Assembly (NCBI GenBank): GCA_003550665.1
Contig: PUKW01000036.1
Span: 1 to 35,499 of the forward strand
Length of the DNA stretch: 35,499 nucleotides
Direction: 5' to 3'
From: Paracoccaceae bacterium
GTDB taxonomy: Bacteria; Pseudomonadota; Alphaproteobacteria; Rhodobacterales; Rhodobacteraceae
Numbering within the stretch: the first letter of the stretch is position 1; every line of letters starts with the position of its first letter. The notes beneath the pieces were generated by a model that saw nothing but the letters and a program-made list of their open reading frames with translations, did not search any database and had not been told where the DNA came from. A program made the translations under genes and the position numbers. This document shows, piece by piece, positions 16,068 to 29,199 of this stretch.

Positions 16068-16556
16068 TCAGCCCCCGTAATGCAGCACGCAGATCAGCGT
16101 GAAGAGCCGGCGCGCCGTGTCGATATCCACCTCGGCCTTGCCCTCGAGCCGCTCCTGCAGGATGCGCGCACCCTCGGTGTGAATGCCGCGCCGCGCCATG
16201 TCGATGGTTTCGATCTGCGAGGGGGGCAGGCGCTTGACGGCATCGAAATAGCTGTCGCAGATCTGGTAGTAGTCCTTGACCACCTGTCGGAACGGGCCGA
16301 GCGACAGGTGAAACTCCGCCGCCGGGCTGCCGGCCTCGTCGGCGACATCCACGACCAGCCGCCGCTCGCGGATCGCCAGCGCCAGCCGGTATGGCCCCGG
16401 CGGCATGTCGCGGTCCTCGCGCGCGGGCAGGGCGAAGCTATTATCCTCGAGCAGGTCGAATATGGCGACGCGGCGCTCCTGCTCGATCTCGGGCGTCGGC
16501 GCGGGCAGGCCCGAATCGTCGATCTCGATATGACAGATGTGGTTGCGCTCAGTCAT
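16068..16556 (-). CDS. UPF0262 family protein
   Basis: This is a 162-residue protein of UPF0262, an alphaproteobacterial family of unknown function. Recognisable segments are ICHIEIDD, EIEQERRVAIFDLLEDNSF, PGPYRLALAIRERRLVVDV, FHLSLGPFRQVVKDYYQIC and IDMARRGIHTEGARIL-QERL. ATG at 16556 overlaps the hisD end by eight bases. It is soluble, with no signal peptide or membrane segment. It stands between hisD and the phosphatase gene, the usual neighbours of this family. Confidence 0.92.
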   Translation of the reverse strand: MTERNHICHIEIDDSGLPAPTPEIEQERRVAIFDLLEDNSFALPAREDRDMPPGPYRLALAIRERRLVVDVADEAGSPAAEFHLSLGPFRQVVKDYYQICDSYFDAVKRLPPSQIETIDMARRGIHTEGARILQERLEGKAEVDIDTARRLFTLICVLHYGG

Positions 16557-17862
16557 CGGCGCGCCTGTTCAGCCGGTCGAGCCGCGCCTGCACGGACAGC
16601 CCGTGCGCCTCGAGCCCCTCGGCGCGCGCCAGCGTCGCCGCCGCCGGCCCCACCGAACCGAGCGCGCCGGGCGTCATCCGCGCGATGGTGGTGCGCTTCA
16701 TGAAATCGAGCACCGAGAGCCCCGACGAAAAGCGCGCCGAGCCCGAGGTCGGCAGGACGTGATTCGGCCCGCCGACATAATCGCCGATGGCCTCGGGGGT
16801 GAACTGGCCCAGAAACACCGCCCCGGCATGGCGGATGCGGCCCAGCAGCGCCTCCGGATCGGCGACGCAGAGCTCGAGATGCTCGGGCGCGACGCGGTCG
16901 GACAGCGCGGCGGCCTCGCCAAGGTCGCGCACGGTGATGATGGCGCCGTGATCGCGCCAGCTCGCCGCGGCGATCTCGGCGCGCTCCAGCGTCTCGAGCC
17001 GCGCGGCGACGGCGGCCTCCACCGCCCCCGCGAAATCGGCATCGTCGGTGATCAGGATCGCCTGGGCGCCCGCGTCATGTTCGGCCTGGCTCATCAGGTC
17101 GAGCGCAATCCAGTCGGGGTCGTTGTCGCGATCGGCGATCACGAGGATCTCGGACGGGCCCGCGATCATGTCGATCCCGACCGCGCCGAAGACGCGCCGC
17201 TTGGCCGCGGCGACGAAGGCGTTGCCCGGCCCGGTGATCTTGTCCACGGGCGCGATGGTGTCGGTGCCGTAGGCAAGCGCCGCGATCGCCTGCGCCCCGC
17301 CGATGCGGTAGATCGCGTCAACCCCCGCGAGCCGCGCGGCCAGCAGCACCAGCGGGTTGGCCACCCCGTCGGGCGTCGGCACGCAGACCACGAGCCGCGC
17401 GACGCCCGCAACGCGCGCCGGAACGGCGTTCATCAACAGCGAGGACGGGTAGCTCGCGAGCCCGCCGGGCACATAGAGCCCCGCCGCATCCACCGGCGTC
17501 CAGCGCCAGCCGAGCTCGGCGCCCGCCCCGTCGTGCCAGCGCGCATCCTCGGGCAGCTGGCGTTCATGATAGGCGCGGATGCGCGCGGCGGCGGTCTCGA
17601 GCGCGGCGCGCTCGGCGGCGGGCACGCGCGCGATCGCGGCGTCGATCTCGGACTCGGTGAAGGCGAAGGCGTCCGGGGCGAGCTCGATACGGTCGAAGCG
17701 CGCCGTCAGCTCGGCGAGCGCCGCGTCGCCGCGCGCGCGCACATCGGCGATGATCGCGGCCACGGTATCATCCACATCGGCGGCGGCGTCGCGATCGCCG
17801 GCGAGGAACGCCGCGAACTCCGCCTCGAAACCGGCGGCGCGGGTGTCGAGCATGACGGGCAT
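16549..17862 (-). CDS. hisD: Histidinol dehydrogenase
   Basis: This enzyme catalyses the last two steps of histidine synthesis, oxidising L-histidinol to L-histidine with NAD and Zn. The 437-residue length is normal. Conserved segments are [20 protein letters not shown], the [15 protein letters not shown] glycine-rich strand, [35 protein letters not shown] (Gln and His of the active site), [11 protein letters not shown] and the late [14 protein letters not shown] His. I placed the start at ATG 17862 because GGAGG lies at good spacing; the frame stays open further upstream into DUF2948 without support. The start overlaps the DUF2948 stop as TGATG. No other his gene is nearby, as usual for this conserved cluster. 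Confidence 0.96.
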   Translation of the reverse strand: MPVMLDTRAAGFEAEFAAFLAGDRDAAADVDDTVAAIIADVRARGDAALAELTARFDRIELAPDAFAFTESEIDAAIARVPAAERAALETAAARIRAYHERQLPEDARWHDGAGAELGWRWTPVDAAGLYVPGGLASYPSSLLMNAVPARVAGVARLVVCVPTPDGVANPLVLLAARLAGVDAIYRIGGAQAIAALAYGTDTIAPVDKITGPGNAFVAAAKRRVFGAVGIDMIAGPSEILVIADRDNDPDWIALDLMSQAEHDAGAQAILITDDADFAGAVEAAVAARLETLERAEIAAASWRDHGAIITVRDLGEAAALSDRVAPEHLELCVADPEALLGRIRHAGAVFLGQFTPEAIGDYVGGPNHVLPTSGSARFSSGLSVLDFMKRTTIARMTPGALGSVGPAAATLARAEGLEAHGLSVQARLDRLNRRADD

Positions 17863-18341
17863 CACTCGGCCTCCGGATGTTGCGGCGCGGTTCCCGAGGG
17901 CGCCCGATAGGGGCGCGAGACGTCCTTGAGCGCGACATCGAGACATTCGACATCGAGCGCGATGGCGGCATCCCCGGCGAGGACCAGTTCGAGCCGCCCG
18001 GTCGTCTCGGGGCCCGGCTCGAACCGCAGCGACAGCAGCGACAGCACCGTGTCGCGGTCACAATCGACGAGCCCCGGCATCCGCAGCGCGAGCACATCCT
18101 GCACCACGAGGAGCGACTGGGTGCGCTCATAGGGACGGCCAGATGCCTCGGCGGCGGCGCGATCCTCCCAGCGAAAGCGATTGAGCAGGATCGCGAAGCG
18201 GCGGCGGCGCTTTTGCCAGGTCATCTCGGTGATCGGGAACACCGCATCCTGCAACAGCGAGGAGACGACCGCGAGGTCCTCCTCGTCGAGCGCGCGCAGC
18301 GCAAGCGCGGCCGCTGCATCCTCGAAGCGTGCGTCGCTCAT
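17862..18341 (-). CDS. DUF2948 family protein
   Basis: This is a 159-residue protein of the DUF2948 family, function unknown. Hallmarks are [44 protein letters not shown], the [15 protein letters not shown] strand and the late [19 protein letters not shown] at 18341 overlaps the murA stop (ATGA), and its own stop overlaps the hisD start. The tight coupling between murA and hisD is conserved in Rhodobacterales. No catalytic motif is evident; the many paired beta strands suggest a binding or scaffold role, which is inference only. Confidence 0.9.
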   Translation of the reverse strand: MSDARFEDAAAALALRALDEEDLAVVSSLLQDAVFPITEMTWQKRRRRFAILLNRFRWEDRAAAEASGRPYERTQSLLVVQDVLALRMPGLVDCDRDTVLSLLSLRFEPGPETTGRLELVLAGDAAIALDVECLDVALKDVSRPYRAPSGTAPQHPEAE

Positions 18342-19606
18342 GTCTCCCGGATCCGCTCGATATCCGCGCCGCAGGCGCGCAGTTTCTGCTCGACCGTCTC
18401 ATAACCGCGATCGAGATGATAGACCCGCGCGACGCGCGTCTCGCCCTCGGCACCGAGCCCGGCGAGCACCAGCGAGACCGAGGCGCGCAGATCCGTGGCC
18501 ATCACGGGCGCGCCGCGCAGCCGGGGCACGCCGCGCACCGTCGCGGTGCCGCCATGCACCTCGATATCGGCGCCCATGCGGGCGAGCTCGGGCGCGTGCA
18601 TGAAGCGGTTCTCGAAGATGCGCTCCTCGAGGATGCTGACCCCGTCCGCCGTCGCCAAAAGCGCCATCATCTGCGCCTGCAGGTCGGTGGGAAAGCCGGG
18701 ATAGGGCTCGGTGATCACATGGACGGCGCGCACCCGCTCGCCGGTGCGGTGCGTGGCGAGACCGTCGGCGGTCTCCTCGACCCGGATGCCGGCCTCCTCG
18801 AGCTTGTCGGCGAAATTCGCCACGAGCGCGCGCGCCCCGCCGAGGCATTCGACGCGCCCGCCGGTGATCGCCGGGGCGATCATGTAGCTGCCCAGCTCGA
18901 TACGGTCGATCACCACGGGATGCGTCGCCCCCGTGAGCCGCTCCACCCCCTCGATGGTGATGGTGCTCGTGCCCTCGCCCTCGATCTGCGCGCCCATGCG
19001 CCGCAGGCACTGCGCGAGATCCACGATCTCGGGCTCGCGCGCCGCGTTGCGGATCACGGTCGTGCCCCGCGCAAGGGTCGCGGCCATCAGCGCATTCTCG
19101 GTCGCGCCGACGGAAACGATGGGAAAGTCGATCCCGGCGCCGCGCAGACCCTGCGGCGCATGGGCATGCAGATAGCCGTCGCGCAGTTCGAGCTCGGCGC
19201 CCAGCGCCTCCATCGCCATCTGGTGCAGGTCCACCGGCCGCGCCCCGATCGCGCAGCCGCCCGGCAGCGACACCACCGCGCGCCCCTCCCGCGCCAGGAG
19301 CGGGCCGAGCACCAGGATCGACGCCCGCATCCGCCGCACGATCTCGTAATCGGCGCGGTGCCCCGACAGCCCGTGCGAGGCCAGCGCAAGCTCGCGCCCG
19401 TCATCGCGCGTCGCCACATCGACGCCGAGCGACTCGAGCAGCAGCGCCATCGTGGATATGTCGGACAGCCGCGGCGCGTTGGTGAGCGTGAGCGGCTCCT
19501 CGGTCAGCAGCGTCGCCGGCATGAGCGCCAGGCAGGCATTCTTGGCGCCGGCGATCGGAATCCGCCCGTTGAGCTCGGCGCCGCCGCGCACCAGTATCGA
19601 ATCCAT
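18338..19606 (-). CDS. murA: UDP-N-acetylglucosamine 1-carboxyvinyltransferase
   Basis: MurA commits UDP-GlcNAc to peptidoglycan by adding enolpyruvate from PEP. It is 422 residues, full length. Lys22 (GAKNACL) and the catalytic cysteine Cys118 in [14 protein letters not shown] are present. That is the Cys form, which the antibiotic fosfomycin alkylates, rather than the resistant Asp form. Other segments are [29 protein letters not shown] and [19 protein letters not shown] at 19606 follows the small basic protein gene by 15 bases, with an ACGGGGCACAGG leader resembling the one before that gene. It heads the coupled DUF2948-hisD-UPF0262-phosphatase run. Confidence 0.97.
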   Translation of the reverse strand: MDSILVRGGAELNGRIPIAGAKNACLALMPATLLTEEPLTLTNAPRLSDISTMALLLESLGVDVATRDDGRELALASHGLSGHRADYEIVRRMRASILVLGPLLAREGRAVVSLPGGCAIGARPVDLHQMAMEALGAELELRDGYLHAHAPQGLRGAGIDFPIVSVGATENALMAATLARGTTVIRNAAREPEIVDLAQCLRRMGAQIEGEGTSTITIEGVERLTGATHPVVIDRIELGSYMIAPAITGGRVECLGGARALVANFADKLEEAGIRVEETADGLATHRTGERVRAVHVITEPYPGFPTDLQAQMMALLATADGVSILEERIFENRFMHAPELARMGADIEVHGGTATVRGVPRLRGAPVMATDLRASVSLVLAGLGAEGETRVARVYHLDRGYETVEQKLRACGADIERIRET

Positions 19607-19621
19607 AGCCTGTGCCCCGTT

Positions 19622-19768
19622 TCACGCGTCCTTGCCGCCATCACCCTTGCGCGCCGCCGCCTGTGCCTTGCGGCGGGCGATATTGGCCTTGAGCGCCGCC
19701 TTGAGCCGCGCATCGCGGCCCTTCGGCGCCTTGTCGGCCGCGCGGGGGGCGGGTTTGCTCGTCTTCAT
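19622..19768 (-). CDS. Small basic protein (48 aa) upstream of murA
   Basis: ATG at 19768 opens a 48-codon frame ending with TGA 15 bases before murA. The product is very rich in Lys, Arg and Ala (MKTSKPAPRAADKAPKGRD, then ARLKAALKANIARRKAQAA). I recall similar short Lys/Arg/Ala-rich proteins before murA in Rhodobacterales genomes, which supports a real gene. An ACGGGGC element precedes both this start and murA. A basic, helical chain suggests nucleic-acid or ribosome binding, but no function can be assigned. Confidence 0.75.
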   Translation of the reverse strand: MKTSKPAPRAADKAPKGRDARLKAALKANIARRKAQAAARKGDGGKDA

Positions 19769-19847
19769 GCCCCGTGTCTATCGCAGGGGCGCGGGCGGGT
19801 CCAGTTCGCACCGGGGCAGCGCGCGGTTGCGTGTGCCGTCGCGCCGG

Positions 19848-22385
19848 TCAGGCGGTCTCGTGGCCGGCCGGCGCCCGCGCCGGGCGTACCGGGGCCGCGC
19901 TATCGGCGCGCAGGCGGGTGTTATCGGGGTCGTGCGGGCTGTCGGCGGTCACGACCGAATCCCAGAGCCGGTCGAACATCTTCACCCGCAGCGTCGTGCC
20001 CGGCGCGGCGCAATCGGGGCGCACATAGCCCATCGCGACCGACTGGCCGCGCGTGACCGAATACCCCCCGGAGGTCAGCCGGCCGACATAGCCCGCATCG
20101 CCGTAAAGCGCCTCGCGGCCCCAGGGATCCGCGTCGCTTGGCCCGTCCACCAGGAGCGTGACGCAGCGCGTGCGGATACCCGCCGCTTGCATCGCCGCCT
20201 TGCCGTGAAATTCCTTGGACAGATCCACGAAGCGGTCCAGCCCGGCCTCGAGCGGCGTCGCATCGCGGCCAAGCTCGTGGCCCATGGCGCGGTAGCTCTT
20301 CTCCTGGCGCAGCCAGTTCTGCGCGCGCGCGCCCACCAGCCGCAGCCCCGCGCCCTCGCCGGCGGCCATCAGCCGGTCGAAGAGATAGTTCTGCATCTCG
20401 ACGGGGTGGTGCAGCTCCCAGCCGAGCTCGCCGGTATAGGCCACCCGCAGCGCGCGCACCGGGCACTGCTCGAGCTCGATGCGCCGCGCCGACAGCCAGG
20501 GAAAGCGCTTGTTGCCGAGCGCCGTGGCCGGATCGGCGTCGCGGATGAGCGGGGCGAGCAGCGCGCGCGCCTTCGGCCCGGCCACCGCGAACACCCCCCA
20601 TTGCGTCGTCACGTCCTGCACCTCGATCCAGCCGAAGGCGGGGATGCAGTCCTCGGCTGCCTTGCGCAGCACGTCGCCGTCGTAGTCGGTCAGGCCGCCC
20701 GACGAGATCAGGTAATAATCGTCCTCGGCGAGCCGGACGATGGTGTATTCGGTCTGCACCGTGCCCGCTGCGGTGAGCGCATAGGTCAGGTTGATGCGCC
20801 CGATCCGCGGCAGCCTGTTGCAGGTGAACCAGTCGAGGAAGGCGGTCGCGCCGGGGCCGCGCACGCGGTGCTTGGTGAAGGCGGAGGCGTCGATCATCCC
20901 CACCCCCTCGCGGATCGCGCGCGCCTCGGCCTCGGCATAGGGCCACCAGGCGCCGCGGCGAAAGCTGCGCGCGGCGTGATCGTCGAAACCCGCCGGCGCG
21001 AAGTAGTTGGGCCGCTCAAACCCGTTCACCGCCCCGAACTGCGCGCCCCGCGCGGCGAGCCGATCATAGCACGGCGCGGTGCGCAGCGGCCGGCAGGCGG
21101 GGCGCTCCTCGTCGGGGTGATGCAGGATATAGACGTGCTCATAGGCCTCCTCATTCTTGCGCGCGGCATACTTCGTCGTCATCCAGCGCCCGAAACGGCG
21201 CGGATCGAGCATCGCGACATCGATCTCGGCCTCGCCCTCGGTCATCACCTGCGCGAGGTAATGCCCGGCGCCGCCCGCCGCGGTGATCCCGAAGGAGAAC
21301 CCCTCCGCGAGCCACATGTTGCGCAGCCCCGGCGCCGGGCCGAGCAGGGGGTTGCCGTCGGGGGTGTAGCAGATCGGGCCGTTATAGTCGTCCTTGAGCC
21401 CCACCTGCTCGGTGGAGGGGAGGCGGTGGATCATCTCCATGTACTCTTCCTCGATACGATCGAGATCGAGGGGAAAGAGATCGGCGCGGAAGGAGGCTGG
21501 CACATCGTGCAGGAACCGCGCCGGCGCGCCGCGCTCATAGGGGCCGAGGATCCAGCCGCCACGCTCCTCGCGCACATACCATTTGGCGTCGGCATCGCGC
21601 AGCACCGGGTGCCCGGGGTTGCCCGCGCGGCGCCACGCCATCAGCGCCGGATCGGGCTCGGTGACGATATACTGATGCTCAACGGGAATCGCCGGGATGC
21701 GGATGCCCAGAAGCCGCGCGGTGCGCTGGGCGTGGTTGCCGGTGGCGGTGACGACATGCTCGGCGGTGATCTCGAATCGGTCCTCGGACGCGACCAGGTT
21801 GCCGCCCCGCTCCGCCATGCGGGTGCAGGAGACGACCCAGTCATCCCCAGTCCAGCGATAGCCATCGACCTGCACCCGGCGGATGATCTCGGCGCCGTGC
21901 AGGCGCGCGCCCTTGGCCATGGCCTGGGTGAGGTCGGCCGGGTTGATGTAGCCGTCCTGGGGGTGCAGGATCGCGCCTTCGAGATCCTCGCTGCGCAGGA
22001 GCGGCCAGCGCGCCGCGATCTCGGCGGGGGACAGCCACTGGTACTCGATGCCCACCGTCTCCGCTGTCGCGGCATAGAGCATGTATTCGTCCATCCGCGC
22101 GCGCGTGCGCGCCATGCGCAGATTGCCCACCACCGAAAAGCCGGGGTTGAGGCCGGTCTCGGCCTCGAGGGTCTTGTAAAAGCGCACCGAGTAGTCATGG
22201 ATGTGGCTCGGCGCATGGCCCATGTTGAACAGCGGCAGGAGCCCCGCGGCATGCCAGGTCGAGCCCGCCGTGAGCTCGTCGCGCTCGACCAGCGCCGTCT
22301 TCCAGCCGGCCCGGGCGAGGTGATAGGCGATCGAGGTGCCGACGGCGCCGCCGCCGACGACGAGAGCTTTGACATGCGTGCCCAT
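19848..22385 (-). CDS. FAD-dependent oxidoreductase/GcvT-fold protein, dimethylglycine or sarcosine dehydrogenase-like
   Basis: This 845-residue enzyme has an N-terminal FAD domain and a C-terminal folate-binding GcvT-type module, like dimethylglycine/sarcosine dehydrogenases. The dinucleotide motif VVGGGAVGTSIAYHLA is at the N-terminus. GSTWHAAGL carries His45, the position that binds FAD covalently in mammalian DMGDH. The second half holds the FAO-M/GcvT segments (GVGMIDASAFTKHRVRGPGA, GWELHHPVEMQNYLF, LRQEKSYRAMGHELG, LEAGLDRFVDLSKEF). It probably demethylates an N-methylglycine-type compound, passing C1 to tetrahydrofolate. ATG at 22385 follows AAGGGAA. It appears monocistronic; the small murA-operon protein follows after 79 bases. 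The exact substrate is not determined. Confidence 0.9.
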   Translation of the reverse strand: MGTHVKALVVGGGAVGTSIAYHLARAGWKTALVERDELTAGSTWHAAGLLPLFNMGHAPSHIHDYSVRFYKTLEAETGLNPGFSVVGNLRMARTRARMDEYMLYAATAETVGIEYQWLSPAEIAARWPLLRSEDLEGAILHPQDGYINPADLTQAMAKGARLHGAEIIRRVQVDGYRWTGDDWVVSCTRMAERGGNLVASEDRFEITAEHVVTATGNHAQRTARLLGIRIPAIPVEHQYIVTEPDPALMAWRRAGNPGHPVLRDADAKWYVREERGGWILGPYERGAPARFLHDVPASFRADLFPLDLDRIEEEYMEMIHRLPSTEQVGLKDDYNGPICYTPDGNPLLGPAPGLRNMWLAEGFSFGITAAGGAGHYLAQVMTEGEAEIDVAMLDPRRFGRWMTTKYAARKNEEAYEHVYILHHPDEERPACRPLRTAPCYDRLAARGAQFGAVNGFERPNYFAPAGFDDHAARSFRRGAWWPYAEAEARAIREGVGMIDASAFTKHRVRGPGATAFLDWFTCNRLPRIGRINLTYALTAAGTVQTEYTIVRLAEDDYYLISSGGLTDYDGDVLRKAAEDCIPAFGWIEVQDVTTQWGVFAVAGPKARALLAPLIRDADPATALGNKRFPWLSARRIELEQCPVRALRVAYTGELGWELHHPVEMQNYLFDRLMAAGEGAGLRLVGARAQNWLRQEKSYRAMGHELGRDATPLEAGLDRFVDLSKEFHGKAAMQAAGIRTRCVTLLVDGPSDADPWGREALYGDAGYVGRLTSGGYSVTRGQSVAMGYVRPDCAAPGTTLRVKMFDRLWDSVVTADSPHDPDNTRLRADSAAPVRPARAPAGHETA

Positions 22386-22497
22386 GATGCGATTCCCTTG
22401 GCCGGATCCGCCCCCTCAATGCCTCAGACGCGCCCGCCGCGGCGCAATCCGGGCGACTTGTGATGCAGGGAAAACGACATCGCGCAGCCTTGGCGGG

Positions 22498-22526
22498 TCT
22501 TAACGCTTTGCGCATCAATTTATGCG
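22498..22526 (+). promoter_or_regulatory. Regulatory motif cluster upstream of the hybrid kinase
   Basis: TCTTAAC (22498-22504) resembles a CtrA half-site and matches the motifs before H-NOX and pleD. Directly downstream lies TTGCGCATCA (22508-22517), part of an inverted repeat CGCAT-N6-ATGCG (22511-22526). The same 10-mer lies upstream of the Na/Pi gene at 28619-28628. Both elements end about 56 bases or more before the chosen kinase start. Confidence 0.4.
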
Positions 22527-22581
22527 AGTGCTCGGTATGGGTACGACACGGACCAGGGATACCCGCGCAACGAGGCTGGCG

Positions 22582-26834
<4,253 letters not shown>

Positions 26835-26841
<7 letters not shown>

Positions 26842-26850
26842 GCTCAGCGC
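26835..26850. terminator. 16-base perfect palindrome at the kinase/Na-Pi convergent stops
   Basis: GCGCTGAG-CTCAGCGC is a perfect palindrome centred between the two facing stop codons, TGA at 26839-26841 and its mirror image at 26844-26846. As RNA it can fold with an AGCU loop in either direction. Only two bases separate the genes, so any terminator must overlap their coding ends. No T-run is present. Confidence 0.5.
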
Positions 26851-28493
26851 AGCCGGTTCTCGCGCAGCATCCCCGCGCGGTGCAGGACCGGATGGGTCAG
26901 CGCCACGAGCAGGGAGTTGATTTCCTTGAGATCGCGGATCGTGTCGACATGCAGCGCGCTGGTTTCGCGGCTTGCCGTGACCCCGGCGCGCAGGCGCTCA
27001 TGGTGGTTGTCCTCGCTCTCCTGCTCGAGCCGACGGATCGTCTCCTTGGTTTCGGCAAGCTCGCGCGCCGCATCGACATCGCCGGTCATCAGCACGTTGA
27101 AGGCCAGCCGCGCATTGCGCGCGACCTCGGCATGGATCCCCGACAGCTCGTCCCAGCCCGCGTCTGAAAAATCTACGCCCCGCTTGAGCTTCTTGCGCGC
27201 CTTCGCGGCGATGCCCTGCGCGACGATATCGGCGATCTGTTCGAGGCGGATATTGCCGCTCAGGATCTCGTTGAGCCGCGCGCGCTCCTCCGCGGTGAGC
27301 GCGGCCTCGTCGATGCGCGCGAGGTAGAGCTTGATCTCGGTGTGGATCGCGTCGACCTCGTCGTCGAGCCGGGCGAGATCGGCCAGCGCCGCGCGCTCGG
27401 GCTCGCGGTAGAGCCGGAACACCTCGCTCAGCATGAGCTCGACCCGCTCGCACAGCGCCAGAAGCTCGCGCGCCGCACCGGCAAGCGCGCGCGACGGCAC
27501 GGCGAGATCGGCCGCGTCAAGCGCACTCTCGCGACCGCGTCCGAGGCCGCCCTGCGCCCCCGCGGCCGGCAGCAGCGCATCGACGCCGCGCGCCACCACC
27601 CCCGCGAGCACCCCGCCGCCGAGCGCCACCGCCCCGTTGAAGGCCACATGTCCCATCACCACCGCATCGCCCGGCGGCAGACCCGCCAAGAGCGCATAGA
27701 GCGGCATCGCCAGATGCAGCACGAACACCGCCAGCGCCCCGACCCCGCGCAAGGCGAGATTGGCCATCAGCACCACCTGTCCCGCGCGCGCCATCCCGCG
27801 CCCGAGATAGACCGCGATCAGCGCAGCGCCGAAATTGATCCCGAGCACGAGTGGTATGACCAGAACCGGCGGGATCACCCCCCGGTCGGCGAGCGCCGCG
27901 ACGAGCAGTATCGCCGCGATGGACGAATGAAACAGCCAGGTCATCAGCGCGGCGAGCAGGAATGCCGTGAGCCAGTCGCGCGACAGGTAGCCGAGCACGA
28001 GCGGCAGCATCTCCCCGTCGCGCAGCGGTTCGGAGGCCTCCCCGATCAGCCGCAGCGACAGGAGCAGCAGGCCGATCCCGATCAGAATCCGGCCCACCTG
28101 CCGCCACCGCGCCTCGGTGCTCGAGCGAAAGGCGATCACCCCGAACAGGAGAAGCACTGGCACGAGCAGCGACAGGTCGAGCCGCAGGATACCCGTCACC
28201 ACCGCGGAGCCCAGATCGGCGCCAACCACCGCCGCGATGCCGCGCGCGGCCGCAACATGCCCGGAGGCCGCGAAACCCGCCACGATCAGCGCCACCGCCG
28301 TCGCGCTCTGCAGGGCCATCGCCATCAAGCCGCCGGCGCCGATGGCGCGCAACGCATCGGGAAAGGCGCGCCGCAGCCGCGCGTCGAGCCCGGCGCCGAA
28401 GGCTCGCTCGACCCCGCTGCGCACCATGTGCGTCGCCCACAGAAGGAGCGCCACCGCACCGGCGAGATTGAGAAGGATCAGCGCGCCGGACAT
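26844..28493 (-). CDS. Na/Pi cotransporter family protein with C-terminal PhoU-like domain
   Basis: This is a 549-residue membrane protein of the NptA/YjbB (PF02690) group. The duplicated QSATA-type motif is visible: ALQSATAVALIVAGFAASG in the first repeat, FHSSIAAILLVAALADRG in the second. About eight to nine hydrophobic segments span residues 5-310. From about 330 the protein is a charged helical PhoU-like domain (LARLDDEVDAIHTEIKLYLARI, GNIRLEQIADIVAQGI, RRLEQESEDNHHERL). Members move phosphate with sodium; YjbB is reported to export phosphate. ATG at 28493 has no strong ribosome site. It is convergent with the hybrid kinase. No pho-box was recognised upstream, but a repeat cluster lies about 100 bases away. 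Confidence 0.9.
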   Translation of the reverse strand: MSGALILLNLAGAVALLLWATHMVRSGVERAFGAGLDARLRRAFPDALRAIGAGGLMAMALQSATAVALIVAGFAASGHVAAARGIAAVVGADLGSAVVTGILRLDLSLLVPVLLLFGVIAFRSSTEARWRQVGRILIGIGLLLLSLRLIGEASEPLRDGEMLPLVLGYLSRDWLTAFLLAALMTWLFHSSIAAILLVAALADRGVIPPVLVIPLVLGINFGAALIAVYLGRGMARAGQVVLMANLALRGVGALAVFVLHLAMPLYALLAGLPPGDAVVMGHVAFNGAVALGGGVLAGVVARGVDALLPAAGAQGGLGRGRESALDAADLAVPSRALAGAARELLALCERVELMLSEVFRLYREPERAALADLARLDDEVDAIHTEIKLYLARIDEAALTAEERARLNEILSGNIRLEQIADIVAQGIAAKARKKLKRGVDFSDAGWDELSGIHAEVARNARLAFNVLMTGDVDAARELAETKETIRRLEQESEDNHHERLRAGVTASRETSALHVDTIRDLKEINSLLVALTHPVLHRAGMLRENRLR

Positions 28494-28591
28494 CTCAGCG
28501 CGCGCCGCTTGCAGCGCCGGTACGGGGCGGACAGGTGAGGGTCAGGGCGGACGGCATGCTGCGCAGTCTTGATCGCTTCCGTTGGCCGCCG

Positions 28592-28636
28592 CGCGCAAGT
28601 CGCGCAAGAATGCATCAATTGCGCATCACAATGCGC
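28592..28636 (-). promoter_or_regulatory. Repeat cluster and palindrome upstream of the Na/Pi gene
   Basis: CGCGCAAG occurs twice with a 9-base period (28592-28599, 28601-28608). GCATCA occurs at 28612-28617 and 28623-28628. GCGCAT-CACA-ATGCGC (28621-28636) is a 6+6 inverted repeat. The 10-mer TTGCGCATCA (28619-28628) is shared with the hybrid-kinase upstream region. This is operator-like sequence in the otherwise empty 205-base space between the DUF192 stop and the Na/Pi start. The regulator is unknown. Confidence 0.4.
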
Positions 28637-28698
28637 CCTCACCCCGCGGCGAGCAGGCAAACTGCGCCATTTCCGCGCAGGGTGCAAGCGCGGCCGCG

Positions 28699-29199
28699 TC
28701 AGTCGCGATCACAGGGCCACGCGGCGATGTCCTGATCGAGACGCGGGTGACGCATCTCGCTGCCGGCGTCGATCCCGAGCCGCGCGGCCAGCCCGCCATT
28801 GATCTCGAGCACATACTGCACCGCGTCGCCGCCATGGATTGGCGTTTCGTCATGCGGCACCGCTTCGTGGTGGACGCGGGAGACCCGGCCCGTCGCATCC
28901 ATGAAAATCATGTCAAGCGAAATCAGCGTGTTGCGCATCCAGAACGAGACGGGCTGCGGGGCCGGGTAGACGAAGAGCATGCCCGCCGAAAGCGGCATGT
29001 GCGTGCGGTGCATGAGCCCCTCGGCGCGCCGTTCGGGCGTGTCGGCGAGCTCGACGGAGAACCGCGCCGAGCCCCATTCGCCGCGCAGATCGACCGCGCC
29101 GTCGCTGCACGCCGCGGCCACCGGCAGCGCCAAGAGTGCCAGCACCAGCGCCAGCGCCGCAATGAGCGGGCGCGCCCGGCTACCCCGAGGCGCTCGCAT
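28699..29199 (-). CDS. DUF192 family exported protein
   Basis: This is a 166-residue secreted or lipid-anchored protein of the DUF192 family, function unknown. The basic N-terminus (MRAPRGSRARP) and hydrophobic stretch LIAALALVLALLALPVAAAC form a signal sequence; the terminal AAAC could be a weak lipobox or a normal cleavage site. The mature domain shows ARFSVELADTPERRAEGLMHR, GMLFVYPAPQPVSFWMRNT, LISLDMIFMDATG and VLEINGGLAARLGI, which are family hallmarks. ATG at 29199 follows GGAGAAGG and overlaps the end of the upstream cold-shock gene by 20 bases, so the two are cotranslated. Confidence 0.9.
   Translation of the reverse strand: MRAPRGSRARPLIAALALVLALLALPVAAACSDGAVDLRGEWGSARFSVELADTPERRAEGLMHRTHMPLSAGMLFVYPAPQPVSFWMRNTLISLDMIFMDATGRVSRVHHEAVPHDETPIHGGDAVQYVLEINGGLAARLGIDAGSEMRHPRLDQDIAAWPCDRD

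Noticed and set aside
16537-17910. 457-codon plus-strand open frame over hisD
   Set aside because: It is a shadow of hisD, which has all family motifs and a GGAGG-preceded start.
19452-22463. 1003-codon open frame on the plus strand
   Set aside because: It is antisense to murA, the small protein gene and the FAD/GcvT gene. It mirrors their codon bias and has no motif of its own.
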